64,000 nt of DNA from Brachycybe producta (Eukaryota > Arthropoda > Diplopoda > Playtdesmida > Andrognathidae), in the NCBI GenBank assembly GCA_036925085.1, contig JAUPFP010000011.1, forward strand, positions 2,631,797 to 2,695,796, read 5' to 3'. Made by a program: the position numbers and the translations under genes. The notes under the pieces were generated by a model that worked only from the letters and a program-made list of their open reading frames with translations, made no database searches and was not told the origin of the DNA. Below, in pieces: positions 47,701 to 57,837 of this stretch (its first letter is position 1; each line of letters starts with the position of its first letter).

Positions 47701-50700
47701 AGGCCATGTGTTTTCAGTTGTTGCCTAGGGGCGGCAAAATGGTAAATCCGCCACTGCATGTAGACAGTTGCTATTCGTGAGTGAACTATCGCATCTTTCA
47801 TGACAGCTACTCTCATGAAAGAACTATCCCCGTGAAAACGAGGCTTTAAGAAATGTGAGTCAACAACAGTGTTACCTCTCCCCTCCATAAGCCAAATTTT
47901 CCCTACAAAGTGATTAATTCCTTACAAGTGGTCGCTCTACAACTATTACAACAGTTCGGTGATAGTAATCATGATAGTTACTATCACTGTTGCAATAGTA
48001 CCATCAACTACCTAGTCAAACGAGATAGTGTGATAGTGCTATCACAACAGTGCGATAGTGACTATCATATGGCGCATCGTGAAAACGAAGCTTAAGTTAC
48101 AAACTAATAGTGCTTCATAATAATGTTTAGTAATTGTGTTCCGTTTTCGCCATTTGGTAGCAGCACAAGCGATACAGGTAATCTTCAGGTTGTTTGGTGG
48201 CTGTGCGGCAGTGTAACTAAAAACCTAATGGTCAAACCGTAAGGATCTTCACTCCCACTATAATTTTATTCGACAAATTCGGCGATGGTCAAGTGTCAAG
48301 CAACAAAAATTAAAAATTTGGTTTTAGTTGGCGTAAAATAAATGGCTCACTTTTAAGCTATAAATCAAAATCAAAATGTCAGTTATAAATCAACCAGTGG
48401 TCTCAAACTGGGAACCCGCGGGTCACTTGTGGCCCACAGCAACCTCCTGAGTGGCCCACAGACACTTTCAGAAAAAAAAATTAAAAATAAATTGAAACAA
48501 AAATTTGAAGACTGCAACAACGACCTCAGCGAATTCTACCAATTTGTCAGCAGTGACAAATATGCAAATATTTCTGATCTGGCGGCTCAGGTTCCGTCAA
48601 TCTTCAATCTTCAGAACGACATACACATGGGAACAGTTTTTCTCCCGGATTAACCTTGTAAAAACCGTAGAGGAATAAGCTTGCAGATTCTCATTTAGTT
48701 TCGTCATTAAAAGTAGCAAGTGCTCAAAGTTATTCTCAAAACAGCGCTAACGTGTCAGCTCAAAGGACGTATAAATAACTTTATATTTTGATTTCCACCG
48801 TATTTAAAATAAATTACACTAAATTTAGAATAACTTAGTATTCTAGACTTTGATTTCCCACTGATCCTTCCCCTTGCAACTCGACCAGAAACCTGATTTC
48901 AAGCTCTAAAATATGTAACGCTTTGAAAATCAGGTCTGGCCCACGAGGCCGAACTAAAACAAGTTTGTGGCCCACAGTTACAAACGAGTTTTGAGACCAC
49001 TGGAGTTTCAATCAGAATGGATACGAGTGTCTTGCCTAATAGTTTAGCTGCCTGAATTCGATGTTTTCTAGCCGTCAATTCGAGCTCTCCATCATAAACA
49101 TAGTCTCCACACTGGAAGCAGTAGACGGCGCCATAAGTAAGGTCCATAGCTACAAAAGAGAACAACAGAAGAATAATCATTAGGAGAATCGTAACAAGTA
49201 ACATACGAGAGTAAAAGAGGTGTATGCGCACCCAAGAAGTGGCCTTTGGTCCTTGCATGTTCATGAATGTGTCGATGGTTTACGTAACATCCGAAGAAGA
49301 TGCAGTGAAGGCACGAATGTAAGCGGTGTCCATGTTGACGACAAGTATGGCAGATGCACCAAATGGACTACAAAAGAGTAACACATCGAATGAATGACCT
49401 TGAACAGATGACTGCCATATTGCCTCCCAAAAAAACCAGAAAAGAGTGTGCCCAGCACTAAAATTTCGTTCGCCCCGCCCTTTTATGACATCAGACCAAC
49501 TAACAAAACCAATTAGAAATGGTTGGCGCTCATAAAAGGGCGGGGCAAACGAAATTTTAGTGCTGGGCACACTTGCCTGTTCCGAAAAAATTATTGGGGT
49601 CTTGTTCGTAATCGACAGCGAGCACAGACTCATTTTTTTCGTCATTCGTACCAAAGGGCGAGCGCGGACGACAGGTAGTCGGTGACTTACTAAACTGTAG
49701 TAAGGTCAGCACACACGACCGACAGTCTGTCAGATGGTTTGCGGCCGACAAAACGCAAGCGCACATATGACCCGTCAGTTTGTCGGTGGTTGTGCACATG
49801 CGTGGATGCCTGCCATCATGCGCGCGCACCGTCCAGAACCAATGTAAACACAATAAACCGTCCGATTAGCAGTTCGTGGTGCGCATCCACGGCCGTGTAC
49901 AGGATCTCCATCCCACCGCCAACAATCGAGCCCCCCTTTTTTGTAGGTCCGTCTATTTAGGGGGCCGTGTACGTTGCCCTGTAAGAAGCCATATTTTGTT
50001 CATTCTGACCGACTAAACTGTCCGGCATTGTCTGTCGTCTGCGCTCGCCCTAAAGGATCATTCGACAATAGAATATACTTCCAGAGAATGTTGGGATTGA
50101 AGAAAGTTTGGATTCAATAGGGGTGTAAAAAGACTGACAAAGCATTTAAATATATTCATGCTGATTTTTACATTTGCATAGAAACATTTTTATGGCATGT
50201 GCTAATAATTATTTTAACAATGCAATGATTTCTGTCTTCATTCATTTCTATATGAATTTTGTTTCAGGTTTTAGGATTAACAGGGATGGGTAGGTATCAT
50301 ACGTTCACGTTTATACCATATAATATGTGACGTATAAAACTAAAAAAACTAAAAAAACGTTTAATAAAACAAAATTGGAAGATTTTTTTAAATCTTCAAT
50401 ACAAAGTGTTTCATTAAAAAAAAAACAGTTGCAAATCTAAAATGGGGAGGAAAAAAAAACTGGAAAATTGCCCCAAAAAAAGTCAGAAAAGAAAAATTAA
50501 ATATTTTAAAATTTAAATGTAACTGTTATTTAAAATATTTATGCATATTAATTGCTTCTCAGAATGTTGTTTATCTTGCACTTTAAGAACGGGATAAATG
50601 TAAAAGGTTTTTTTGGATTGTGTACTTTGGAGAGAGGCCTTATTCCTTGTTGCAGAACGAACATATAAGACCAGTTCACAGCTGTGGGATGCTGGAATGC

Positions 50701-53700
50701 TTAGTACTTCTTCTGTCAGCTCAACTCATTGTATCAAGTTTGTTACTACTTTGCTTTTATTTAACTTCACGATGTGTTTTTGTTTGTCGACTTGCCACCT
50801 TCTGAAATATTTGAAATTAATTCACACCTCACGGAGACTGAACCCATGACCAACATTACCAATGGGCTGAGGGAGACACTAACCACTACACCAGCAAGAC
50901 AACAGGGGATTAGGCCTTGTTTTTTCATACTTTTTAGACTTTTTTTTTATATAAAAGCGAGCATCACAAAAAAACATGTTTTTTTATTTAATTTTTCTCT
51001 AAAGGCCTTGCTAGAGCGTGCAATGAAACACTCAAGGCCCAAGAAATGATAGTTTTTGGAAGTTTTTTCTTCCAAAAACTGTCGTTTCAGAGGGGGCAAA
51101 AGACAGCAGCAACATAGGGATTTACACAATTGCTTTTGTTTTCAGAGTTTTCATTATGCAAAATAGGCCATATTTTGTGGAATTTATGTTTTTGGAATAT
51201 TTTTTTCAGATTTCTTTTTCATTGAGCTCTAGCAAAGCCTTAACTTGATTCAAACTAAATTAAAACAAACTTGATACAACAATGAGTGAATGAGTGGGGT
51301 TTAATATTTTATAGGCGTTCAAATTTGTGATTTTATAATAGGTTTTAGGTTTTATACATTTTATACAGGTTTTATACGTATAAAACATTACTTTTGTGAC
51401 ATTTATCAATCCCCAAGGATTACCCATGACGTTCATCGGTTCATCCTTTTATCATGACCCCCGCGAACCAATTAAAGAAACGGTTTGGTTCTACCCCGTT
51501 GCCACCTCCAATTAAACGAGATCCACTAATTTACACAATACAGAACGTAAATTTACTGATCAGGCGATGAATTTAGCCTCTTTCCGAAGTACAAACGAGA
51601 AATTCAATAAACACCCTAATATTCAGGGCCAGACTGGCCAGTGGTTGGCCCCACCGGCTATGAAATTGTGTTGTCCCATTTTTTTAATTTATTTATTTTT
51701 GGCCCCCATTTACTTTTGGCCCCCAATTGACCGGCGATCGCCGGTCAGCCCAGTCCAGGCCAGCTAATATACTCTGTGGGTAAACATACAAGGTACCAGC
51801 ACTTACAGCTATTTCCCCTTATTGCGCTGCTTTGGCGCAACCTATATAACCCCACAGCCTAAGCCTCTTAGGCTAAGGCTGTGAAGTTATATAGGTTGCG
51901 CCAAAGAGGCTAGTGGGGGCTCCTAATCGAAACGGATTTTGTCTACCTTGTATGGTTTAGTCAAACAATATATTTTTGTGTTGATCGACTTTCTCATAAG
52001 TTATGTAACTTCTGGAAAAGGCTAGAGACTTTTACCTCCAGAAGTTTCTTTTCAAAATATTGTCAAGACTTACCCAACGATTGCCAACACGATATTTAAA
52101 ATTTAAAATAAGTCATTAAAACCACACCAAAAAAAAATTAAAAATGAAGTGACCTTTCCTTTCCCCCCCCCCCCATTTTTGTGGCAAAGGTTGTCACCTC
52201 ACATTTCCAGAATTCCTTGATCAAATACATATATTCCCTATTCATATTCAACTCAATACAACCTTCCATGTGGAATAATTCAAATATTAAATCCATAGTA
52301 CTTTGAAATGAAACTAATGTGAGCTGGTGACAACACATCGGAATAAGGGCAACTAGAAACCGGGACAAACAAAAATTGGCTCCGCCCCTTTTTTATGAAG
52401 ACCGGCAACTTCTAATTGGTTGGTTATGTAGTCTGACGTCACATGCTCCGCCCTTTTCAACGTCGAACCACACAACAAACCAATTAGAAGTTGCCATTCG
52501 TCATAAAAAGGGCGGAGCCAACTTTTGTTTGTCCCGATTTCTAATTGCCTGTCATCAGAATTCGAGTAGAGGAGTAGACTTTGGGGGGTTTTGTTGCCAA
52601 TGTCTGTTGTTTGGTGGCGCATCTATCTGATAAAGTCCATTTATAGGAAGTCAACAGATTTTCAATTTTTTAAAATTATATTAATGACTTATTTTAAATT
52701 TTAAAAATCGTTTTGGTAATTCGTTCAGAATAATTTTTGACAAGAAATTTCTGGAGGTAATAATGGTCTCTTTAAAATAGCTACCTTGTGTTCAGTAAAA
52801 TTTACGTTCTGTGTTTTGTAAATTAGTAGATCCTCTCATTAATTTCCCCCCCCCCCCCTAACTAATTAACCTCCATAATCACAACTCATGATGAGTTTTC
52901 TCATTCATGAGGTTTATCGTTTCCTATAGTTAAAAGCTCGTCGTTAAGACAAAACAAATTATTGAAACTATATAAACAATAAAACAATTTATCTATGTTT
53001 TTATTGCATCATTATAAAACGAAATGACATCAGCTAAATTACGTCGTCGTTTTCTTTTTAATGGGGTTCTCTTTTTACAATTATTATTGTTGTTTATGCT
53101 GTTCGCCGCCGCCGCCGCCGACCGAAAAAAAAAAACGTAACGGAAGAAGAAGAAAAATAATAATCGATAAAAATCGGTTATATTTAATATTAACCTGCCA
53201 CCTTGTCGTCTTCTTGCGGATCTTACCGATACGACGAAAGCTTAACATATGTTTGGAAGACAAAAAAAAAACAGAAGAAGGGGGGAAGGAGGAGGAAAGC
53301 ACGTAACTGCCTGACGTCATTGGGCTTTTATGTACCTTCTGTGCTCTAAATTATACCCCCTACCACCATTAAATAATTCATTCGATCCATCATCTGCTCA
53401 ACCTCCCCCCCCCCCCAAATTTCCCTTTATTCAAGTTCAAGGTGCAGTGCACACATTTGCGTTTGCGATAGATATATATATATGATCCCCCAACTTTGAT
53501 GACATCATCATTCTTTGCGGATATCGCAAACGCATCCGCAAAGAGGATTAGTATTTGAAAAAAAAAATACGCATCTGTATCGTTTATCGGCCTTATTTTT
53601 TTAAAAGCTATTACACATAACGTAGAAAAAAAACGCAGTAATCTTTAAGAAACGTGTTTTTCTTGTCTTTTTTGATTGAAGGTAGATAGAAGAAGACAAA

Positions 53701-54075
53701 ATCATCATCACCAAAGAAAGACAATGAACCCTTTTTTTTTCTTCTTCTGCTTCTTCATGCTTCCTTTGTGTAATTTCAATTGCAAATGACGGTCGATTTA
53801 AAACAACAATCTTAACCCCCCCCCCCCCCTATTCCCTCTTCCCTCCTCCTTCAATTTCTTGCAATCCGCATTGCGCATACATATTGTTATGATTCTTTTC
53901 TTTAAATGAAGACTTTGAAAGGCTGATTGAAAATAAATATTTTTGTTTGTACCTTTCTTTTGCGAGCTTCATCTGTTTGACTTGCAACAAAATACGAATG
54001 AATTATGCGAAACACTTGCAATCCTTTGGCCGATGATTTATAGTTGCTTAAATGTGGACATCCACTGGAGGTCAT
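38717..54075 (-). CDS. USP22: Ubiquitin-specific protease 22, SAGA deubiquitinase module subunit
   Basis: This is the nuclear deubiquitinase of the SAGA coactivator; it removes ubiquitin from histone H2B. Thirteen exons join in frame: 54075-53953, 49367-49232, 49149-49036, 46776-46675, 46597-46425, 46363-46216, 45031-44929, 44853-44771, 44507-44429, 42607-42481, 42405-42239, 42111-41962 and 38759-38717. They give 515 residues (human about 525). The N-terminal UBP zinc finger includes GCPHL, CICHTC and [20 protein letters not shown]. The catalytic Cys box is [15 protein letters not shown] (Cys at about 170). QQDAHEF follows, then zinc ligands in [11 protein letters not shown] and CSNC, the His box [10 protein letters not shown] (His about 469) and DQWFKCDD. 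It ends [13 protein letters not shown], as in vertebrates. The start is the first in-frame ATG, with A at -3; a longer TTG-initiated frame was not used. Intron 3 has a GC donor. The introns are heavily invaded by transposons. Confidence 0.97.
39278..41105. repeat. Dispersed repeat J, copy 1
   Basis: GGGTAGGTATAATACG at the start and AACATTACTTTTGTGAC at the end are shared with 50287-51397. It contains a tRNA-like segment (40771-40846, minus) with A box GTGTAGTGGTTAGTG and B box GGTTCAATCCC, so it may include an old SINE. A family H element interrupts it. Confidence 0.65.
39601..40508 (-). mobile_element. Family H element, inverted copy
   Basis: It is bounded by TTAA at both ends and matches 19260-20167 in inverse orientation. 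The uninterrupted target survives at 50583-50586 in repeat J copy 2 (CACTTTAAGAACGGGATAAA). Confidence 0.8.
41133..41301. mobile_element. MITE family A, copy 5, inserted in a larger repeat
   Basis: A shorter family A copy. TTTGTCGC precedes the left end and follows CCTG at the right end, an 8-bp duplication. It sits in a repeat whose other copy (about 5480-5770) reads across this site. Confidence 0.75.
42905..43420. mobile_element. MITE family M, copy 2, in a USP22 intron
   Basis: A long palindrome with arms of about 200 bases: GACGATCTGTTTGGAAA against TTTCCAAACAGATCTTC, and AAACAAAACTCATTGT against an inverse AGTTTTGTTT. It ends CACGTGAATTCACGTAA. It lies in USP22 intron 9. Confidence 0.65.
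45460..45705 (+). mobile_element. LINE reverse transcriptase fragment
   Basis: [20 protein letters not shown] at about 45485, then after a frameshift [16 protein letters not shown] and [18 protein letters not shown] at about 45560-45700, are blocks of a CR1/Jockey-like reverse transcriptase. Stops and a small indel show decay. A family G element follows directly. It lies in USP22 intron 6, opposite to the gene. Confidence 0.85.
45706..46025. mobile_element. Family G element, copy 4, truncated
   Basis: It has TTAGAAATTCGCGATTAAAT, the CACTTACCAGTTTTTTTGTC block and right end GATGTAGCCTCTTAA. The left half is missing where it meets the LINE fragment. Confidence 0.65.
47117..47846 (+). mobile_element. 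Family D MITE split by a hAT MITE
   Basis: AAGCCTCGTTTTCACG at the left and AAAACGAGGCTT at the right enclose the usual core. It is interrupted at 47441-47756. Confidence 0.85.
47441..47756. mobile_element. hAT MITE with perfect 8-bp duplication
   Basis: Ends CAGGGGCGGATTTACCA and TGGTAAATCCGCCACTG are flanked by CATGTAGA at 47433-47440 and 47757-47764. It is 316 bp. Removing it and one CATGTAGA restores the family D sequence ACATGTAGACAGTTGC. Confidence 0.9.
47850..48094 (-). mobile_element. Partial family D MITE
   Basis: GAGTCAACAACAGTGTT to GAAAACGAAGCTT is the inverse half of the family, abutting the 47117-47846 copy. Confidence 0.7.
48395..49002 (+). mobile_element. hAT element remnant next to USP22 exon 3
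   Basis: Ends CAGTGGTCTCAAAC and GTTTTGAGACCACTG with inner GTGGCCCACAG. The interior keeps pieces of a ZBED/GTF2IRD2-like hAT transposase: [10 protein letters not shown], then in another frame NKLADSHL and [11 protein letters not shown]. No matching 8-bp duplication remains. It ends 31 bases inside the intron from the GC donor. Confidence 0.75.
49034..49035 (-). other. USP22: GC splice donor in USP22 intron 3
   Basis: On the minus strand, exon 3 ends TTAG followed by GCAAG. Joining here to the acceptor at 46777 gives ...[16 protein letters not shown], which aligns without gaps to the family. The nearest GT in the exon frame (CTC then GTATCC) would add residues and break the phase needed by the next exon. 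The rest of the donor matches the strong consensus that GC donors usually need. Confidence 0.8.
49447..49572. mobile_element. MITE family B copy in USP22 intron 1
   Basis: GTGCCCAGCACTAAAATTTC faces GAAATTTTAGTGCTGGGCAC around CGCCCTTTTATGACATCAG. Related palindromes are at 10026-10164, 22155-22294 and, more diverged, 54562-54710. Confidence 0.75.
49655..50053. mobile_element. MITE with AGGGCGAGCGCGGACGACAG ends
   Basis: AGGGCGAGCGCGGACGACAG at the left faces CTGTCGTCTGCGCTCGCCCT at the right, a nearly perfect 20-base terminal repeat. The GC-rich interior has no protein. It lies in USP22 intron 1. Confidence 0.75.
50287..51397. repeat. Dispersed repeat J, copy 2, with the empty family H site
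   Basis: It matches 39278-41105 on both sides of the family H insertion. It carries the same tRNA-like segment (50831-50902, minus) and an intact CTTTAAGAACGGGATAAATG. It lies in USP22 intron 1. Confidence 0.7.
51831..51907. repeat. Strong hairpin around GCCTAAGCCTCTTAGGCTAAGGC
   Basis: TTTGGCGCAACCTATATAAC pairs with GTTATATAGGTTGCGCCAAA, and the inner CACAGCC pairs with GGCTGTG. The arms are about 37 bases. It is probably a tiny MITE or a fold-back end. Confidence 0.6.
52184..52630. repeat. Dispersed repeat L, copy 2
   Basis: ATATTCCCTATTCATATTCA and GGTGGCGCATCTATCTG match 5780-6120. The family A MITE at 52348-52553 interrupts it. Confidence 0.6.
52348..52553. mobile_element. MITE family A, copy 6, inserted in repeat L
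   Basis: A family A palindrome inside a dispersed repeat that also occurs at 5780-6120 without the insertion. CATCGGAAT and CATCAGAAT flank it. Confidence 0.75.
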
Positions 54076-54561
54076 GTTTTGGACCAGGACCCCCTCCCTA
54101 CAATTCCTAATTTCCAAATGTCTCTCTTTATTTTCTTTCTCTCTCTCTCTCTTTTTTTATATTTATCAGTCTGTTAATAAATAATAATAATGTAAATAAT
54201 AAAAAAAGGTTCTTTTCTTGAGAGACAGAGAGAGAGAGAGAGATTATGAGAAAAAGACAGAAAAGAGTGCGCTTTAAAAATTAGAACAGTGGCCGACGTC
54301 TCGATTAAAATGTACGCTGACTAGTGACTCTGACAACCGGTAAAACAGGGATCGATACCCCTTAATACAATTCAATAGTTCACACAAACCCAACAATGAA
54401 AGAGTAGCGAAATACAAAAAAATATCGTAATAGTAATCAGCTGCCTACAAAAAGAGACAAAAAAAAAACTACCGACAACGGAATAATACAATAAAATGTG
54501 AAACTGCACTTCGCCGGAAACACTGTTGTCTTTGAGCAGGAAGTGAGCGAATGAATAAAAA

Positions 54562-54710
54562 GCAGTTGAGCGCAGCCAGAAAAGTTCGTTCTCATTGGTT
54601 ATTTAGGTCTGTTACGCATTTGATTTTGTTTCTTATGAGTTTCTTATTGGTCTGATGCTCATAAAAAGGTGGGACTAACAGAATTTTTCTGGCTGCGCCC
54701 AACTGCCCAT
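54562..54710. mobile_element. Diverged family B palindrome
   Basis: GCAGTTGAGCGCAGCCAGAA faces TTCTGGCTGCGCCCAACTGC with an internal CTCATAAAAAGGTGGG block. It lies in the USP22-DHRS7B interval. Confidence 0.65.
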
Positions 54711-54947
54711 AATGATTATAGTGCGCCGTCAAGGAGCTAGCCTCTCAACTCCACCATAGCCACCTTTTAAGATAGCTACGAGCCTACGACTCAACCTTGC
54801 TACCTTAATGCTCCCTCCATCTCTTTGCTCCCTATAGAGCCGCCATTATTAAGCCGCTACTCAGTGGCTAGCAAGTAGAGCTGTGCGCCGCAGGTGTTTT
54901 TGAAGCTCAAAATGCCGCCGCTACTGCTATGTACTCTCTTTCCGTCG

Positions 54948-55202
54948 CCTCGGTAGCGGAGTGGGAAGATCTCCGATTGCGGTGTTGGGGGTCCCGGGTT
55001 CGAATCCTTGCGAGGGCATGGATGTTTGTGTTGTCCTGGTTTGACTGGCATTGACTTGGCTTTGAAATTAGAATTTGTATTTGAAATTGTCTTTGTATTG
55101 AATTGACTTGTGTTTGAAATTATCTTTGTATTGAATTGTCTTGTATGTCCCTGAAATAACCTCACTGTTGATGGGGACGTAAGCATCTAATAAACAAACA
55201 AA
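54948..55202 (+). mobile_element. tRNA-derived SINE
   Basis: The head has an A box (GGTAGCGGAGTGGGAAGAT) and a B box (GGGTTCGAATCC) spaced as in a tRNA. A body with TTTGTATTGAATTG subrepeats follows, and the tail ends TAAACAAACAAAC. It is not a functional tRNA: the acceptor arm does not pair. No flanking duplication was found. Confidence 0.75.
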
Positions 55203-55629
55203 CTTTTTACCCGCCGCCGCCGATCCATATGTTACGGCGCACACGTCTAGGCTAAAACCACAGAATAATGATATATATCTCCTTATTCTGTGCTAAAACT
55301 ATAAGGCACGTATTCAGAGGTCAATCACCTCGTATAAACAGCTGTGAGAGTTCTTTTTTTTTTTTTTTGCAAAATAGTTGTGTTTGTGACATTAAGTCAG
55401 GCACGTGATGTCACATTTTGATGCACAAACATGGAGTATTACATAGGGCTTATCACATGAAAATGACGCCATAATAGTTCAACCTCTTCTTTATTTTTTT
55501 GCTCATTTTTTTTTGTCAGGATTAATGATTCATAAGTCGCCGCACAAAATCAGCATGCTCCTTGGGATGCTGGGTTGATGAGCAGTGCTGGTTAGAATAA
55601 TTACGTTAAAGCGGGTGCCAGTTGTTAAT

Positions 55630-57697
55630 ATGACGGTTGATTGTGTGAAACGTTTGTTTACCTCAATTGTGAGGTATCTAAAAGGTGGCATTTTATTACC
55701 AGTTGTGGTACCATTTTTCATTTGCCAGCTAATATTGTCATGGCATTTGAGGGTGACAGCGAGAACGAAATTAAACAACAAAGTCGTTCTCATCACGGGA
55801 GCCAGTTCGGGTCTTGGAGAGGGCAAGTAACCAAACAAAAATAAAATAACAGCTACCTGATTGATAAATGTATAAGCGTTGTTTTGACAGATGTTTTTGT
55901 TTGTATTTTTCTATAATCCCTTTGTAGCATTGGCTCAAGCTTTCTATTTAGCCGGTTGTAAGCTCATTTTGGCCTCAAGGAGAACAGAAGAACTGGAAAG
56001 AGTTCGATTGGCGCTTCTAGCCTCAAATACAGTCTCGGTTAGAATGTTGAAAAACTATTATTGAATCCTTGTTTTAAAACGTAGAAATATACAGGAAAGC
56101 AACAAGAAAAGTATGGAGAATTCCAAGAAACTTATAGAACTGACAGAAAACATAAAACGCGCGCCAAACTTGGGTGGCACATTTTATTTGAAAGACTGTC
56201 GCAATTTAGTCTTACAATTTCAAAAGAAATGCTAAGATTTTGAGTATTCTTTTGATTAGCAGCTGCTAGCCTCCAAGGTAAGGCCGCGCAGTGGCGTAAC
56301 TAGGGAGAGGAGGGGTGCGGACCGCACCGGGTGACACCAATCACAGGGATGTACTCACGTTGTTCTCATTTTTGTATTTAATATATTTTACGCTAAAATA
56401 CAATGTAAATGTAGGGCCTAAATTTACCTGTTTACCCACATTACTAAGGATTCTGTTTGGCCTGGTACAGGCGAGAGACTGAGGAGGTCCGTGGAGGAAG
56501 TCCGGAGGGTGACCGCACTGGGTGACACCAACCCTAGTGACGCCACTAAGGCCGCGAAGATTCACAGCAATGTTTCACTTATTTCTTGCGCGGAATCTGT
56601 CGAGAAAAAATAACCATTTCTACATCTTTGGTATTTAGGAGAATATGATTTTTTTTTTTGTAATTTTCTTGAAAGTTTGCACGTCCCATTTTTTTTTTGT
56701 GGGCCAATTACTGCAAAGTGTATAAAATTTTCTCAAAATCCAAGATATCCAGGTTTTGAGGCATGGTGATTTGACATGGAACAACTTATTTTAACAGAAT
56801 GTTATAACTCACTCTCCGGTAATCCTGACACTGGATTTAAGCGATTTGAAATCGATAGAGGCAAAGGCAAGAGAAGCGCTCGCCATCCACGGAGCTGTCG
56901 ATGTTCTCGTCAACAATAGCGGCATCAGTTGTAGGACAGAGATCGTGTCCACTTCGCTCGAAGTCGACTTGCAACTGATGGTCGTCAATTATTTCGGTCA
57001 TGTCGCCATCACCAAAGGTCTGTGTTTTTTTGTTTTGTTTTGTTTGTTTTTTTCTTTTCCTTCGACACGTCCGAGAGCATAACGAACGTGAACTTTTCCT
57101 CGTAGCCCTTCTTCAGCCAATGATCGAAAGAGGGAGTGGGCACGTGGTGGCCATAAGTAGCGTTCAAGGCAGAATCGCCATTCCGTATCGGTCGGCCTGT
57201 ATGATTAAAAAATAGCCACTTTAGTCTTCTGTTCTGCCATTCCATGTAACTTTTTCTTTTGTTTCTTGAAGATGCGGCCTCCAAGCATGCACTGCAAGCG
57301 TTTTTCGATACGTTGAGAGCTGAAGTTCACGATAAGAACATCAAAGTAACTGTTGTCACTGCGGGATACATCAGAACGAACCTTTCGGTGAATGCGTTGA
57401 AAGGAGATGGATCTAAACACGGAAGTACAGATACTGACCTTCCTTACCATTGGTTTTGTTTTTTTGCTTATACGAACTTGCATCAATTGTTCGATTTCAC
57501 TTGTAGTTATGGATGCGACAACGGATTCGGGAATCCTTCCGGAGCATGCGGCCGCACAAATACTTGACTCGGTCGTACGAGATGACTCCGAACTCATTTT
57601 AGCTCCAATCACGAATAAGATTGCAATCATTCTTAGAGCTGTTTTGCCACAATTATATTTCTATTTAATGGAGAAACGGGCAAAGAAACACAATTAA
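55630..57697 (+). CDS. DHRS7B: Dehydrogenase/reductase SDR family member 7B
   Basis: This is a membrane-anchored short-chain dehydrogenase of the ER and peroxisome; the vertebrate protein is linked to ether-lipid synthesis as an acyl-DHAP reductase candidate. Six exons, 55630-55822, 55928-56037, 56798-57017, 57106-57198, 57272-57424 and 57507-57697, give 319 residues (human about 325). A hydrophobic anchor lies at about residues 21-40. The cofactor motif TGASSGLG is at 56-63 and NNSG at 140-143. The catalytic Ser is at about 193 in VAISSVQG, and the YAASK motif has Tyr206 and Lys210. [12 protein letters not shown] follows, then a basic tail. The ATG at 55630 has A at -3. Intron 1 needs a GC donor, and intron 4 falls inside the catalytic Tyr codon. 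The neighbouring genes USP22 and TMEM11 are its human neighbours as well. Confidence 0.95.
55823..55824 (+). other. DHRS7B: GC splice donor in DHRS7B intron 1
   Basis: Exon 1 ends GGAGAGG and the intron begins GCAAGT. Joining to the acceptor before 55928 gives [19 protein letters not shown], the same length as the family sequence. Using the GT four bases further on shifts the frame and loses the conserved helix. No alternative in-frame GT is visible. Confidence 0.8.
56289..56548. mobile_element. hAT MITE in DHRS7B intron 2, 8-bp duplication
   Basis: Ends CAGTGGCGTAACTAGGG and CCCTAGTGACGCCACTA are flanked by AGGCCGCG at 56281-56288 and 56549-56556. It is 260 bp and non-coding, with inner GTGACACCAA blocks. 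Confidence 0.9.
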
Positions 57698-57831
57698 ACA
57701 GAAATTAACTTTCAGCTTTTATCTGAAGTGAAATGTGACTAAAAACGATTTTACTTTTCAACTTTTTCAAAAAGGTCCACAAGTTTTTGATAAGAAATAT
57801 GTAATGAAAATATTAAACATTTTTGAACTGA

Positions 57832-57837
57832 AATAAA
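57832..57837 (+). terminator. Polyadenylation signal of DHRS7B
   Basis: AATAAA lies 135 bases after the DHRS7B stop codon, in an AT-rich 3' UTR. Confidence 0.6.

Larger units (their letters stand above)
54076..55629. promoter_or_regulatory. Divergent interval between USP22 and DHRS7B
   Basis: These 1.55 kb separate the two start codons. The USP22 side has CT and GA microsatellites (about 54133-54150 and 54225-54242). The middle holds a palindromic MITE (54562-54710) and a tRNA-derived SINE (54948-55202). GCC/CCG triplet runs occur at about 54912 and 55212. Both 5' UTRs and a bidirectional promoter are expected here. No core promoter element could be fixed by eye. Confidence 0.4.

Noticed and set aside
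54076..54117. Longer USP22 N-terminus from a TTG codon
   Set aside because: It needs a non-ATG start. The ATG at 54075 has a good context and aligns with the family's zinc-finger start.
54950..55025. Functional tRNA gene
   Set aside because: A and B boxes are present, but the ends do not form an acceptor stem and a SINE body with an AAAC tail follows.
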